The notes under the pieces: model-generated
Database searches by the model: none
What the model was told of the DNA's origin: nothing
Seen by the model: the letters and a program-made list of their open reading frames with translations, nothing else
Shown: positions 49,771-61,189 of the stretch, piece by piece
Layout of the letters: the number at the start of each line of letters is the position of its first letter
Numbering within the stretch: position 1 is the first letter of the stretch
Assembly (NCBI GenBank): GCA_907163375.1
Contig: CAJQUW010015581.1
Span: forward strand, 1 to 64,000
DNA from: Prostheceraeus crozeri
Taxonomy: Eukaryota > Platyhelminthes > Polycladida > Euryleptidae
Reading direction: 5' to 3'
Length of the DNA stretch: 64,000 bases
Program-made: the position numbers and the translations under genes

Positions 49771-50858
49771 CGTGGTGAGATCAAAAATGATTTAGACTCG
49801 ACCAGAAGGAATAATGCTACGACTTAGATATTTCACACTGGATGACTAATGAGTGTATAGGCAACAAATATCGTAATGATAACTTTCATTGATATTTTTT
49901 TCTTTAGTATTTTTATCGATTTTAAATATTTAGTATTTTTCAGCATTTTAGTTGATTTTTGCCATACATTTCCTTTCTTGAAAGTATTTTGACAGATACA
50001 TTTACTTCGAACATGACTTGCATAAACTTCAATAGGGTCTGATTTGTATTCATCAATGTATTCAGTTGTTTTGATTGTTATAACAATCACGAGCAGTACC
50101 GAGTGTGAGTTGTGTTCAAAGGTCAGTTGATGCTGACAATCTTCTGGAACAGATGCGGCATTGTTCATATGGATTTCGTCGACCGACATCAGCGACTGAA
50201 TACCGAGTACTACTGTGCGCAACTTCGTAAAGCTCGTCAAAGTGTTCGAAAACCCCGCAAACAGAATCTTCATCTACTACACGACAACGCGCCCATCCAT
50301 ACTGCAGCGACCACTACAACTGCAATTGAGGACTCAGACTTTCATGTGCTTCCTCATCCCCATAGCTCCGACTTAGCTCCAAGTGACTATTTCCTATTCC
50401 GCTATCTAAAGCATCATCTCAGGGGAGAGCGTTTTGTTAATAGTGAGGATGTGAAAGATGCAGTGATGGAATTTTTCAATTCCAGAAGTCGAGACTTTTT
50501 CCACGAGGCTTTTCGAGAGCTTCCTAAAAGGTGGAGCAAGTGTGTAGAGAATGAGGGGATTACATTGAGAAGAAATGACTTGTATTTACTTTTAAAATTA
50601 ACATTTTGTGGATTAGCTGTTGTACTTTTGTGGCATATATTCAGAGGGAAGTTAAGGAAATGTATGGAAAAAATCAATTAAAATGCTGAAAAATACTAAA
50701 TATTTAAAATCGATAAAAATACTAAAGAAAAAAATATCAATGAAAGTTATCAATACGATATTTGTTGCCTATATACCCATTAGTCATCCAGTGTGAAATA
50801 TCTAAGTCGTAGCATTATTCCTTCTAGTCGAGTCTAAATCATTTTTGATCTCACCACG
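49771..50858 (+). mobile_element. Mariner element with 205-bp inverted repeats nested in the hAT
   Basis: Starts CGTGGTGAGATC and ends with its complement, flanked by TA on both sides (49769-49770 and 50859-50860). Arms 49771-49975 and 50654-50858 are equal in length and differ at only a few positions. This is unusually long for mariner elements, whose inverted repeats are often about 30 bp. It encodes only the second half of a transposase. Confidence 0.9.
50112..50681 (+). pseudogene. Mariner transposase, C-terminal half only
   Basis: Open frame of 189 codons with no ATG of its own at the start. MLTIFWNRCGIVHMDF is the family block after the first catalytic D, which is itself absent. LLHDNAPIHTA holds the second D and DLAPSDYFLF the third; 33 residues separate them, one fewer than the canonical 34. 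RSRDFFHEAFRELPKRWSKC is the usual C-terminal block. Because the N-terminal DNA-binding domain and first D are missing, this is an internally deleted, non-autonomous copy whose remaining frame is still undamaged. The frame runs on into the right inverted repeat. Confidence 0.9.
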
Positions 50859-51408
50859 TATATCAATCAACGGTGAAATATACACTACCCAGCTAGGCAG
50901 AATGAGTTGCAGGCGTTTCAGCGTTAGGTGATTCAGTGCCAATATTCACTGGCCACATTATAGGTAAGGTACTGGAATTACATTTCAATTCCACTTAGAT
51001 ATTTTAAATTTAGCAGAGCTAACTCACATCGCCTTATGTTCCAATTTTTAAGAAAATGCGAGGCGACTGTTCCTCCTGCTCGCATATACAGTCATCCCCG
51101 GTGCAGGTCGTTTTCAGCGCGCTATGTTTGACCGCTTTCGCGTGACAAATCAATATCATCAACGGCAACTAACTATATACTTTCTGGTGTCTAGAAAGGG
51201 TGAGAATTTCCCGACATTACGATGTGTTTTTGTGACAAGACGTGTTTTTGTGGCTAAGAACAACGTCAGTGAATATTGGAGCTGAATCGCCGGCAAACCG
51301 GCGGTTTGCCTGAAATTTCTCATTTTACCTGAATCTTTTTATTAATTTCATATTGGGGGGGTGTTACGGTCCCCCACACCCCCCGGTCGCGACGCCTCTG
51401 ATCGCAAT

Positions 51409-52129
51409 AAATCATTAAGCGCATGACTATGATGTCCGACGGACCTCGAAAGCGCTCGCGCCAAAGAGATTTTTGAGTTTTGCTACCACCAGCAAAGGGG
51501 ACCCTCCGGATGTATAATATTCTACATGCAACGAAAGAAAATATCACATTTTTCGGTTTGAGCCTATTGAGTTGATATAGTTAAATTTTGACGTTTTTGA
51601 TGATTTTCTGTAATTTTTAATGGATTATTACTGTACTACAGGCAATAGTAGGCGACAATTATTGCTCTGAAGCCATTTTTACTGCAAAAGCGTCTGATTT
51701 TTTCTGATCGGTATGATCGGCTTGATCGGTCGTGATCGGGTTTTATACCCATTCTATTGCATCCTTGATTGGGGTGTGGAACAACAATATAGAAACTGCG
51801 AAATTTTAAAACTAATCTAATAGTTAAACAAAAGATAATCACAGTCAAATTCACATCAATTTAAAACAGCTACTTTTTATGAAAAAAAAAAAATCACCAA
51901 ATTTTATCAATTTGGTAAAATAATAAAAAAGTTTCTTGTTTGACTACTTAAAAGTACATCAGTTATACAATTTTTCATGGAATATGAATTTAAACTCAGT
52001 ATATTCCTAGAAATGTTCAATAACGATTTCTGTGATAAACCAGTGGTCTCAGTTCTTGATCTCAACTACAATGGCCTCTTTGACGAACAATAGTCTTTAC
52101 ATTACTTAAAAGAAATAAAATATCTGCTA
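51409..52129. other. Spacer without recognised gene
   Basis: Short repeats of GATCGG occur near 51700-51735. No gene is seen. Confidence 0.4.
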
Positions 52130-52275
52130 TCCCGGCCATTGACACTGCTCCACGCTATATAACAGGCAATCGCAACAAGAACGTATGGGTATTCCGTAAA
52201 CGCGTTTATTCCTACCTATTTTCACATGCGTTTTTAGCAACCAATCAAAATCTGTCGAATCTATTTACGAAAAAC
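52130..52275 (-). repeat. Dispersed repeat, inverted partner of 57990-58110
   Basis: The minus strand reads GATTGGTTGCTAAAAACGC, ATGTGAAAATAGG, then GTTTACGGAATACCCATACGT. The same order with mismatches and small indels is on the plus strand at 58028-58095. Confidence 0.6.
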
Positions 52276-55200
52276 TGCTCTTCTGATTGGTTCATATTCA
52301 TCGAAACTTTATGGACCATTTCAATTCACAGCAAATGAGCATATAAAATTTCACAACAAATAGTTTGAAGAGTGCAAGTAATATTGAACTTATCAATCGA
52401 ATGATTCGGAATTTGTCAACTTTCCGTCAATGAAAATGATTTCCGATAACTTCTTTAGTACTGAGATCACAGTTTACACAAAAATGACTTGCGCATTCCG
52501 ATATTACCAGAAGTTCGGTGCATGGATGGGTTGCCGATTGATGATTCGCTTTTGATTTGCGGCTTGGTATTGCTCCTTTCTTTGCTATTTCAAAGATCAG
52601 TGGAAATGAGGATACTTGCATGATCAAAGCACCATGTAGCACATGTTGACATTACTTGCAACTTCTTAGCGGAGGACGACAGACTCTGCTTCTTTCTATA
52701 TTCAACAATGTGAATGCTACACTATTTCGGGAGAGAATTTGTATAATGGAGCTCCTTCATGGCTAATTCTCGCCATGATAGCAATATGCGTCGGATAGCA
52801 ACAAATATTTTACACAATGGTAGTGTTAACTGAAATCAAATACAATAACATGCATTCGTAGATCAAATATTGATGTTCTGATGTCTGTGATCATGGCATT
52901 AATAAAGAAAGGGGCGCTCTGTAATATTTTACACAATTTTGTTTAATTACATCATATCTGAAGCGCTCTAGTAACTGTTATTGATACTAAAAAAGCGCTA
53001 AACTTGATTTTTCGGAACACGTGGTTGAAAAATTGCATGGATTATATGGACTATATGCTTTTTGGAGCATTTTCTAATGTAGAACATGCTAGAAGGATTT
53101 TTTTGTGATTGTTTATTTCATTTGACTATCCTACCCACCTCCGGGAGCTATATAAGGCTGATTTAGAAGTTTTTCGACATAGGAAAATTTGAACGAACGC
53201 TAAGGTGAGTGTCGCTTGTCGATCGCTTGTCTATATGACCATTAGACACAGTGGAATATTTTCACATGAACCACTATATCATTAGTTCATTATGTTGCGC
53301 TGCCTTCCTTCCCTCCGCTTGCACAAAAAGTCACAAAATAGATATCTTATGTGATGCCAGAGGAATCGATAGAGTTTTGAGAAAGGTATCTGCGTGAATG
53401 TTACTGAAACTGTGCGAATTGACACTTTCACAGAATATTGTACATTCTATGACTACTTAAAATTTGCGTGTCTACAGAGTTCTAGCTAGTTCCTCCTCTT
53501 GTCACATAGAATCAAATAAAAAGTTAATCCAGTGGGACGCAGATTGACGTCCTTGGCAAAGATGAACATTTCTCTATATTTTCTATGATTATGCAAGAAG
53601 GACGAAGCTCGGAGACATTAATTTCTACATGGAATGTATTGAGGTCATTTCCTGCCATGTTCATGCATCCGTGTCGATGAAGGGAGCATTTTGAGCAATT
53701 TAATTCACAGATTCCCACATTCTCGCATATGTTACCGATCAGAAGCATGATAGCGCGTTAATATCATAGGAAATGCCCTGAACGCATTCCATGCCAAAAA
53801 TTATGACTCTTGGCTTAGTACTTTTCACTTAATCATGGAAAACATGGAAGATTTAATTTCTGCCAAAATCTTCAATCTGCGTCTCTTTGCATTAATCTAT
53901 GTTTTTCTCAGATCGTTTCTTGCAAGAAGAGAAACCAGTTAGAACTCTGCAGACGCACAGATTCGTAACAGACAAATGGTGCACATCATTCTGTAGAAGT
54001 CATTTTCGACCTCGTTCGATACAGAAACTAGCTCTCGCTGCTGGACTAATGCCGGACACAAGGAAAATACTTCCCTCATGTCCTGTCCCTCAAGATCCAA
54101 TATCAAGTAATGAAAAAGAGATAATAATTGTTTATACCCGGAAGCACGCTAAGTCGAACTTTATTTATTCTACTCCCATTCTTTGGTACTTTGGAAAGAA
54201 TGGAGAGTAACTTCCCTCAAAAGTCCTAGGTTTGACGAGACCAAAAGTTTGATTTTTTCGGGCACTGGGTAAGCACTGTAGCAGAAGGTTACAGCGCTGA
54301 TGGAAAAATCGAAGAAGTCACTGCATTTTTTGCAATAAACACCTCACTTTCGGGGCCTGACGGGCGCAAAATTGTCATTAAATTGGAATTTTCATTCTAC
54401 AAGCATATCAAATGTAGGCGTCCAATTGATAGTACAATGTATTCTTATCCGTCAGCATAAAAAATGTTTCCGAATGAAGTGGCATTGGTTAATCGCTGCC
54501 ACGATCAATTCAGGGATGATATCAGTTTTTACGATCCTTGTGTTTTCAACAAAAATTAATTAATGATATTGATATTTATTTTGCCTCAGAAGAAGGCAGG
54601 GTGTTGAAATCAATTATTGCTAGCCTTTTGCTCTATTTTTCACTGGTTTCGTCTTGCTTCATTGTATCGTAAATTTCTGTATAGTGTATGCGCGTCCTCA
54701 TTAAACGCTGCTGTATCAATAATATCATCGAGAAGGAATGAAAACAATAATCTGCGGACACATGTATTCAAAATAATGAAATATGCATGTATTTGCAAAT
54801 ATATCCATAAATATGAGCTATCTCCGTCAGCATTGCATCCCCATCCAAGTAAATTGAGTGAGAGACAGTTGATGACATGCAGATTGGTAGTTCTTTTGGA
54901 GCGGAAACTAATCTACCGGTTCGGAGCAACATCATTGCATTTGAAATAAGACGCATAAATTCGACGTCTTATTGTTCCCATGTTTCGTGAAAATTCTTTA
55001 AATTAGGATTTTTGTGTGGTAGCTAGTGCAAGTCCATGCCTCCTGTGAACCGGGGGGGGGGGAATAATGGTGAGTTGTTGCGCATCTTTCTACGAGATCG
55101 TACGATACAAATCCTTCCAGATCCGAAATTACAGTTAACCTTCTGAATCACCTGTCTATATATAATGTACAGTTCTTTGAAATGTAGAGTTTTTCCATCA

Positions 55201-55570
55201 GTAGGAAAAAGAAATTCCATGACAAAGCACCGTTGCTTCTATTTGTTATGTACACTCATATGTCAAGTATTGCGCATGATCTCAGACACGCGCTTTTCTG
55301 TAAAATCTATTTGCTTAATTTGTATATAACTGTATGTTCTTTAATCGCTGTGACTTCAGAAATGTAGCCATCCAGGTTCCCCAAGATACTGGGATTGCAG
55401 AATCGAACTGCATCTACACAACATATTTGAAATCGCAGCGTTGACTGTCGTTCTGATTCTCAAAGCAGCAGATCGACCAGACAAGTCATAAAACATAAAC
55501 AGGAAAGAGACAATGTGAAGTCATAAGCAGCGTACAAAAAAATGAATTGACGCATCACAAAAAAAGAAAA
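52276..55570. other. Region without recognised gene
   Basis: Several frames of 60-110 codons (for example 53899-54210 and 54617-54949, plus) show no motif I recognise. A G8-9 run lies near 55050. A possible promoter at 53148 is listed separately. Confidence 0.35.
53148..53210 (+). promoter_or_regulatory. Candidate TATA promoter followed by a splice donor
   Basis: CTATATAAGGC at 53148-53158 is followed about 45 bases later by CTAAG|GTGAGT (GT at 53205-53206), a strong donor consensus. This would fit a short non-coding first exon. No downstream coding exon was identified, so it may be chance. Confidence 0.25.
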
Positions 55571-55579
55571 GGCTATTGC

Positions 55580-56345
55580 AATGTTTACTAACAACTCTGT
55601 ATGACAGTGAACGGATGTCCCACATGCTAGCTGAAAATCACATTCAATCAACTGTCCTGTCCACTCATCCTTCCCATACAGCACTGGAACATAAAACATA
55701 CACCTGCATGTTTTCTCATCAAAAACAATCACTCTCCACAACTCCTCTCTATGAAAACGCATAGAAGTCCCAGACACTAGCTCAAATACATGTCTACTCA
55801 CTCCAACCGTATTCACCATTCCCTGAGGAGCCTGCAGATGCAATTTGATGCACATCTATGCATATTAGATCGAAAATCTGTGTTTTTTCATCAGAAACAC
55901 TCATTCTTCACTAACTACTCTCTACGAAAACGCATAGAAGTCCAAGACACTAGCTCAAAAACACGTTTACTCACCCCAACCCTATTCATCACTCCCTGAG
56001 GAGCCTGTAGATGTAATTTGATGCAGATCTATGCATATTAGATCGAAAATCTGTGTTTTTTCATCAGAAACACTCATTCTACACTAACTACTCTCTATCA
56101 AAACGCATAGAAGTCCCAGACACTAGCTCAAAAACACGTTTACTCACCCCAACCGTATTCATCACTCCCTGAGGAGCCTGCAGATGCAATTTGATGCACA
56201 TCTATGTATATTAGATCGCAAATCTATTTGTTTTTTCATCAGAAACACTCATTCTTCACTAACTACTCTCTATGAAAACGCATAGAAGTCCCAGACACTT
56301 GCTTCTAGAGGGGGCAAGTTTACTCACCCCGAACCCTATTCTTCA
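55580..56345 (+). repeat. 174-bp satellite, left array (four to five units)
   Basis: GCATAGAAGTCC recurs at 55759, about 55932, 56106 and 56280, a period of about 174 bp. Each unit carries CTCCCTGAGGAGCCTG and TTAGATCGAAAATCTGTG. Units in this arm are close copies with few indels. The outermost unit (55580-55750) is strongly diverged. Confidence 0.85.
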
Positions 56346-56374
56346 TAATTTACAAATTCCAGATGTATTTCAAT

Positions 56375-57790
56375 AGAGAGCAGTGGTTAGTGAAGAATGA
56401 GTGGTTTTTGATGAAATAACACATAGATTTTCGATCTACATATGCATAGATGTGCATCACATTACATCTACAGGCTCCTCAGGGAGTGATGAATAGGGTA
56501 GGGGGAGTGGTAAACGTGTTTTTGAGGTAGGTGTGGGACTTTATGCATTTTCATAGAGAGTGTTAGTGAGAATGAGTGTTTTTGATGGAAAAAACACAGA
56601 TTTGATCTAGTATGCATAGTGTGCATCAATTAATCTACAGGCTCCCTCGGAGAGATGAATTGGGGTGGGATGAGTAAACGTGTCTTAGAGTAGTGTCTGG
56701 GACTTTCTATGATTTTCAAAGAGAAGTGGTTAGTGAAGAATGAGTGTTTTTGTTGAAAAAACACATAATTTTCGATCTATATGCATAGATGTGCATCAAA
56801 TTACAGCCTCTACAGGGTTCCTCAGGGAGTGATGAATACGGTTCGGTGTGAGTAAACGTGTCTTAGAGCTAGTGTCTGGGACTTCTATGCGTTGGGATGA
56901 GAGTAGTTAGTGAAGAATGGAGTGTTTTTGATGAATAAAAACACACAGATTTGTCTAATATGCATAGATGGCATTCAAATTACATTCTACAGGTCCTCAG
57001 GAAGTGATGAATACGGTTTCGGGTGGTCAACGTGTTTTGGAGCTAGCGGTGTGGGACTTCTATGCATTTTCATAGAGATAGTTAGTGAGAATGAGGTTTT
57101 TGATGAAAACACACATAGATTTTCGATCTAATATTGATAGATGTGCATCAAATTACATCTACAGGCTCCTCAGGGAGTGTGATGAATTGGGTTGGGCTGA
57201 GTAAACGTGTTTTTGAGCTAGCGTGTGGACTTCTATGCGTTTTTTCAGTAGAGAGTAGTTAGTGATGAATGAGGTTTTGATGGAAAAAACATAGATTTCG
57301 ATCTAATATGCATAGATGTGCATCAAATACATCTTACAGCTCATTCAGGGAGTGATGAATAGGGTGGGGATGAGGGGTAAGTGTTTTTGAGCTAGCGTGT
57401 GGGTTTCTATGCATTTCATAGAGAGTAGTTAGTTAGAGAAAGAATTGAGCTGTTTTTGATGAAAAAAAACACATAGATTTTCGATCTAATATGCATAGAT
57501 CTGCAGCAAATTACATCTACAGGCTCCTCAGGGGAGTGATGAATACGGTTGGGGTGGTAGGTAAACGTGTCTTAGAGCTTGTTGCTATGGGACTTCTATG
57601 CGTTTGAATAAGAGAGTAGTTAGTGGAAGAATGAGTGTTTTTGATTGAAAAAAACATAGGATTTTCGATCTAGTATGCCATAGTGTGAATCAAATTACAT
57701 CTACAGGCTCCTCAGGGGGTGATGAATAGGGTGGTGGTGAGTTAACCGTGTTTTTGAGTAGTGTCTGGGACTTCTATGCGTTTTGATAGA
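56375..57790 (-). repeat. 174-bp satellite, right array in opposite orientation (about eight units)
   Basis: The same unit in reverse (CAGGCTCCTCAGGGAGTGATGA and GGGACTTCTATGCGTTTT) recurs about eight times. Here units carry frequent one-base losses and gains, in contrast with the clean left array. The switch point lies near 56345-56375. Open frames inside are not genes. Confidence 0.85.
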
Positions 57791-57989
57791 GAGAAGTTTG
57801 TATTGCCTATTGCAATTTTCATGCTACAACTTGTTTTTGACGACAGCTGTCAGCTGGTGCCATGTTTATGTTGTTGGTTGGCATAATGGGTTGTTATTTA
57901 GGTTGAGTTTGGGAAATTGTGGGAACCTGTGCGAGGGGAGAACACCTGAGTTTGGTGGGATAACTATCTGCTATTAGTAAATTAATAGA

Positions 57990-58110
57990 TTCGATGCTTA
58001 AGTTGCGATGTATTCCTTTCTTTAATTTGATTGGCTGTCTGAAACGCATGTGAAAATGCATAGGAGTAAAGGTGTTTACGGAGTACCCATACGTACAAGC
58101 GTGTCAAAAT
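57990..58110 (+). repeat. Dispersed repeat, inverted partner of 52130-52275
   Basis: Shares AGATTCGA, TTTGATTGGCTG, AAACGCATGTGAAAAT and ACCCATACGTAC with the minus strand of the left copy. Together they bracket the inverted satellite arrays. Confidence 0.55.
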
Positions 58111-59130
58111 CTGTATTTAACAGCTGCAACTGGGTTTAAAAAGTGTATAAGTCTGACATTTTATTAATCTACATATCTTAACAACTGCGGGTTACCGAAC
58201 ATTCATTGATTATTAGTGGTATCAATCACAATGTCCCTAGAAATCCGACAATCTGCTCTGTTTAGGCTAGTCAGACTAGAATGGATACGACAACATTCGC
58301 ATAGAGTTTAGATTGTCATAAAGCCGGACATTTCAAAGAGCCAAGAAATGCCTTACACTGTTGCCAAACAATATATATCAAAAATACATTTTAAGGAATA
58401 ATGTATGATGTATAATACACAAGAAGATAGAGATTGCAATACATAATATATGAGGAGCGACAATGTAATTGATATGACTACACATCCAAATGTGGGCTGC
58501 TTGAAATTTATGGAATATATTTCAATTTTTCAACTGAATGAATGCAGTTATGGTGTAAATTCATGTATCTATTTGATTCTTTTCAAAATCATGCGACATC
58601 GAGATCTTTGTTCGAGCTATATCATTGGACCGAATAGCTGAATTGATCATCAACAAAAATGAAAGCATATCATGCACAGTTAAGTCATATATAAACACAG
58701 CAGTCAACACGCATAGAGTAGAAGCAACATGTATATTTACCAGGCAGGCACCATGGAGTAGGGATTCACAGGGTAAGCAAATCATAGAATTGGAAGGATC
58801 AAATATGTGAGAGTCCATGAAGTGGTAATTTATGAATTATCGTAAATAGCGGTTTCGTTTCAAGGATCCTATGAAAGATTGAGCACGCTATTAATTATTT
58901 TCTGGCTTATTTATTAAACCACTCATGCATGCAAGTAATCAGTGATGAGATGATCTTCTGGTTTTCAATAGGGGCTATTGAGACTGAAGGCGCCCGTAGG
59001 ATTGTGAATTGCCCTTCAAGAATATAAAGGTGCCCCTTAAGATTTCGAAGGGTTTTGAGTTTATGAGGTAGCCCTTTTGAGATTGTGAAGGCACCCTTAA
59101 TCAGATTCAAAGTCCAGAATATTTTCAAGC
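58111..59130. other. AT-rich spacer with short AGGCACCCTTAA-like repeats
   Basis: Between 58985 and 59105 a word like GAAGGCACCCTTAAGATT recurs about four times at 30-40 bp spacing. Otherwise nothing is recognised. Confidence 0.4.
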
Positions 59131-59139
59131 CTCACCATT

Positions 59140-60960
59140 ATTGTGTTGCTGTCAAAGACGAGATAGAAACTTTGCGCTCAGTCATTGATCAACACTAGAG
59201 TGACGCTGATTTCGCAATCCTGAAGGTTGACATGTCCAACGCCTTCAATCAAGTTTCAAGACGACACATGTTGAACGAATGCGCCAAAGAATTTCCTGAA
59301 CTGCCGTGAGTCACAAGCTGTTATTCAGAGCATCCTACCTTACGCACTCTTAGCCGTCGGAAGTGGGTGTGGGGCAAGGAGATCCTTTGAATACCACGCC
59401 CGCATGATTTCGAATTCCATTTCACTCATTTTTCATTCTTCGCCGGAAGCCGAGATTCTTTGAATCGTTTTGACTATTCTTCAGTTGGTAACTCAAACAA
59501 CTGGCCTCCAGCTCAATCTTCAGAAATTATCTGTGATTATTCTGAGATGGAGAAGAATTATCTGACTTTCACTATGACATCAAGAAATCTGCGGAATCCA
59601 ATCTTGACATTCTTGGTTCACCTATTGGTAGCATTCCCTTTTGTTATTTGTTTATCGAAAATAAGATGAAAAAAGCTAAGGAACTACCGATGCTGACATT
59701 GGTGCTAAGTGCAAATATCGCTCTCTCAATTCTCCGGCGATATAGTGTGTTTTGAAAAATGATTCATTTTGCCCGCACGACCCCAGTTAAGCATTCAGAA
59801 GATTATCTGATACAGTCTGACAATGATACACGATGGACCTTTCAAGACGCTACAGCAATCAAATGCTCGGACAAACCTTGGAAACAAGCTCAGTTATCAA
59901 TTCGTAATGGTGACCTTGGTTTGAGATCAACAGCAGAACATGCAGGTGCCGCATACATAGATAGCTTCATATGCAAAATATCAATTATCTCCGTCAATTA
60001 CCGTATGTAATGCAATGGAACAGTATGAGAGCGAAGTCTCAAACGGATATCAAGTGGCAGTTCAGGATTTGATGAATGAATCCATTCCAGTTATAATATG
60101 ATGAATTCTTCAAAAACCAAGTTCTCTTCAACTATTTTATTGCGAGCTTTCGGGTGAATGCTCCACCCGTCTTCAGGCACGTACAGAGAGTGACTGGAAG
60201 CTGACGTTAAGCATGGTCTCTGTACGTGCCTGAAGACGGGTGGAGCATTCACCCGAAAGCTCGCAATAAAATAGTTGAAGAGAACTTGGTTTTTGAAGAA
60301 TTCATCATATTATAACTGCTACTTGTTCTCTGAGAAGAAGGATATGGATGAAATCCATTCCACTAACACAGCATAAGTTATCGACAAAGATTGAAAAGCT
60401 TTCAATGGAGAACCTCAGATCTGAAACTAGTCCCGCAGATCTTATTGGACTTGATAGTATCGTCGCTCCCCACGCCTCTGATTGGCTAAGAGTAATTCCG
60501 TCTGCGGGCCTCAACCTCTGACTACAGGTGAATGAAATGAGTTCTGCTTTAAAGTGGTGGTCTACCATTGCCTGGATAGAACTCAGTGTACCGCTTCATC
60601 CCACTAAATCACTGGATACTCATGGACATCATGCATTAACGTGCATGAGTGATGGTGATGTTGTTAATCCACATAATAAGATCCGGGATTTGTTGTTTCA
60701 ACATCGCAATCGAGCACATACGAGCGCGTCGGAATGCGGAGTTGGTGCGGGCATTTCCGATCCTAGACGAAACTATTGTGCACCCGCTCAATTGCAAAAC
60801 CGTTTGCGGAGAAAGCATGTCAGTAAATGAAGCTGAAGAACGCAAGCATCAGCATAACTTTACCAAATGCGATGAACTTGGATGGATATGCCGTCCATTT
60901 CCATCACAGCAGACCGCGGTTTCGTCGATGGAACTATAGAAATGATCCATAGACTGGCTT
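59140..60960 (+). pseudogene. Reverse transcriptase remnant of a further retroelement family
   Basis: RT block AILKVDMSNAFNQVSRRHML at about 59215-59270, then a decayed GQGDPL region near 59375. Later parts: LDILGSPIG (about 59605), a KAKELPMLT and LSILRRYSVF stretch (about 59675-59755), FARTTPVKH, QAQLSIRNGDLGLRSTAEHAGAAYI (split over 59885-59965), APHASDWLRVIPSAGLNL (about 60470-60520), and HGHHALTCMSDGDVVNPHNKIRDLL (60620-60700). I recognise these blocks as one family from invertebrate genomes but cannot name the clade. Stops and shifts abound, and a 231-bp hairpin interrupts it. Confidence 0.65.
60088..60318. repeat. Perfect hairpin, 102-bp arms and 27-nt loop
   Basis: Arm 60088-60189 is the exact reverse complement of 60217-60318 as far as I can read. 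Outer ends are CAGTTATAATATG and CATATTATAACTG; the inner side ends at GTACAGAGA. Both arms carry GAGCTTTCGGGTG, GAATGCTCCACCCGTCTTCAG and their complement, giving a small internal stem. It interrupts the retroelement remnant between SIPV and the LTQHKLSTKIEKL block, so it is an insertion. It has no coding capacity. Confidence 0.9.
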
Positions 60961-61189
60961 GCCGGTTAGCCATTTGAACCGGAACCACTTTGTCAGAGAC
61001 AATTTCCTCAATCTGTGGGAGAATCTCAACTTACCTTGTGAGAAGCAACGCCATCGCAATTAACCGTTTAGAGTCGGACATAAGAAGGCATGGTCAACTG
61101 TTGGTGGCAAGTGACAAAACGCTGCGAATGGGGTCTAAATAAGACTAATATGGTTAATAATCAAAAGTTCAGTGCGTACTTTTCGAGAT

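Larger units (their letters stand above)
48352..51400. mobile_element. hAT element with two nested insertions
   Basis: Ends CAGAGGCGTCGC and, complemented, CAGAGGCGTCGC, flanked by a perfect 8-bp duplication ATCGCAAT (48344-48351 and 51401-51408). Both ends have G-rich runs just inside: 12-13 G near 48380 and a GGGGGGG/CCCCC region near 51355-51385. No hAT transposase is seen; the inside holds a smaller hAT-like element and a mariner. Without these it would be about 1.05 kb, a non-autonomous element. Confidence 0.9.

Noticed and set aside
55460-55855. A 131-codon minus-strand frame
   Set aside because: Most of it overlaps diverged satellite units and there is no recognisable domain.
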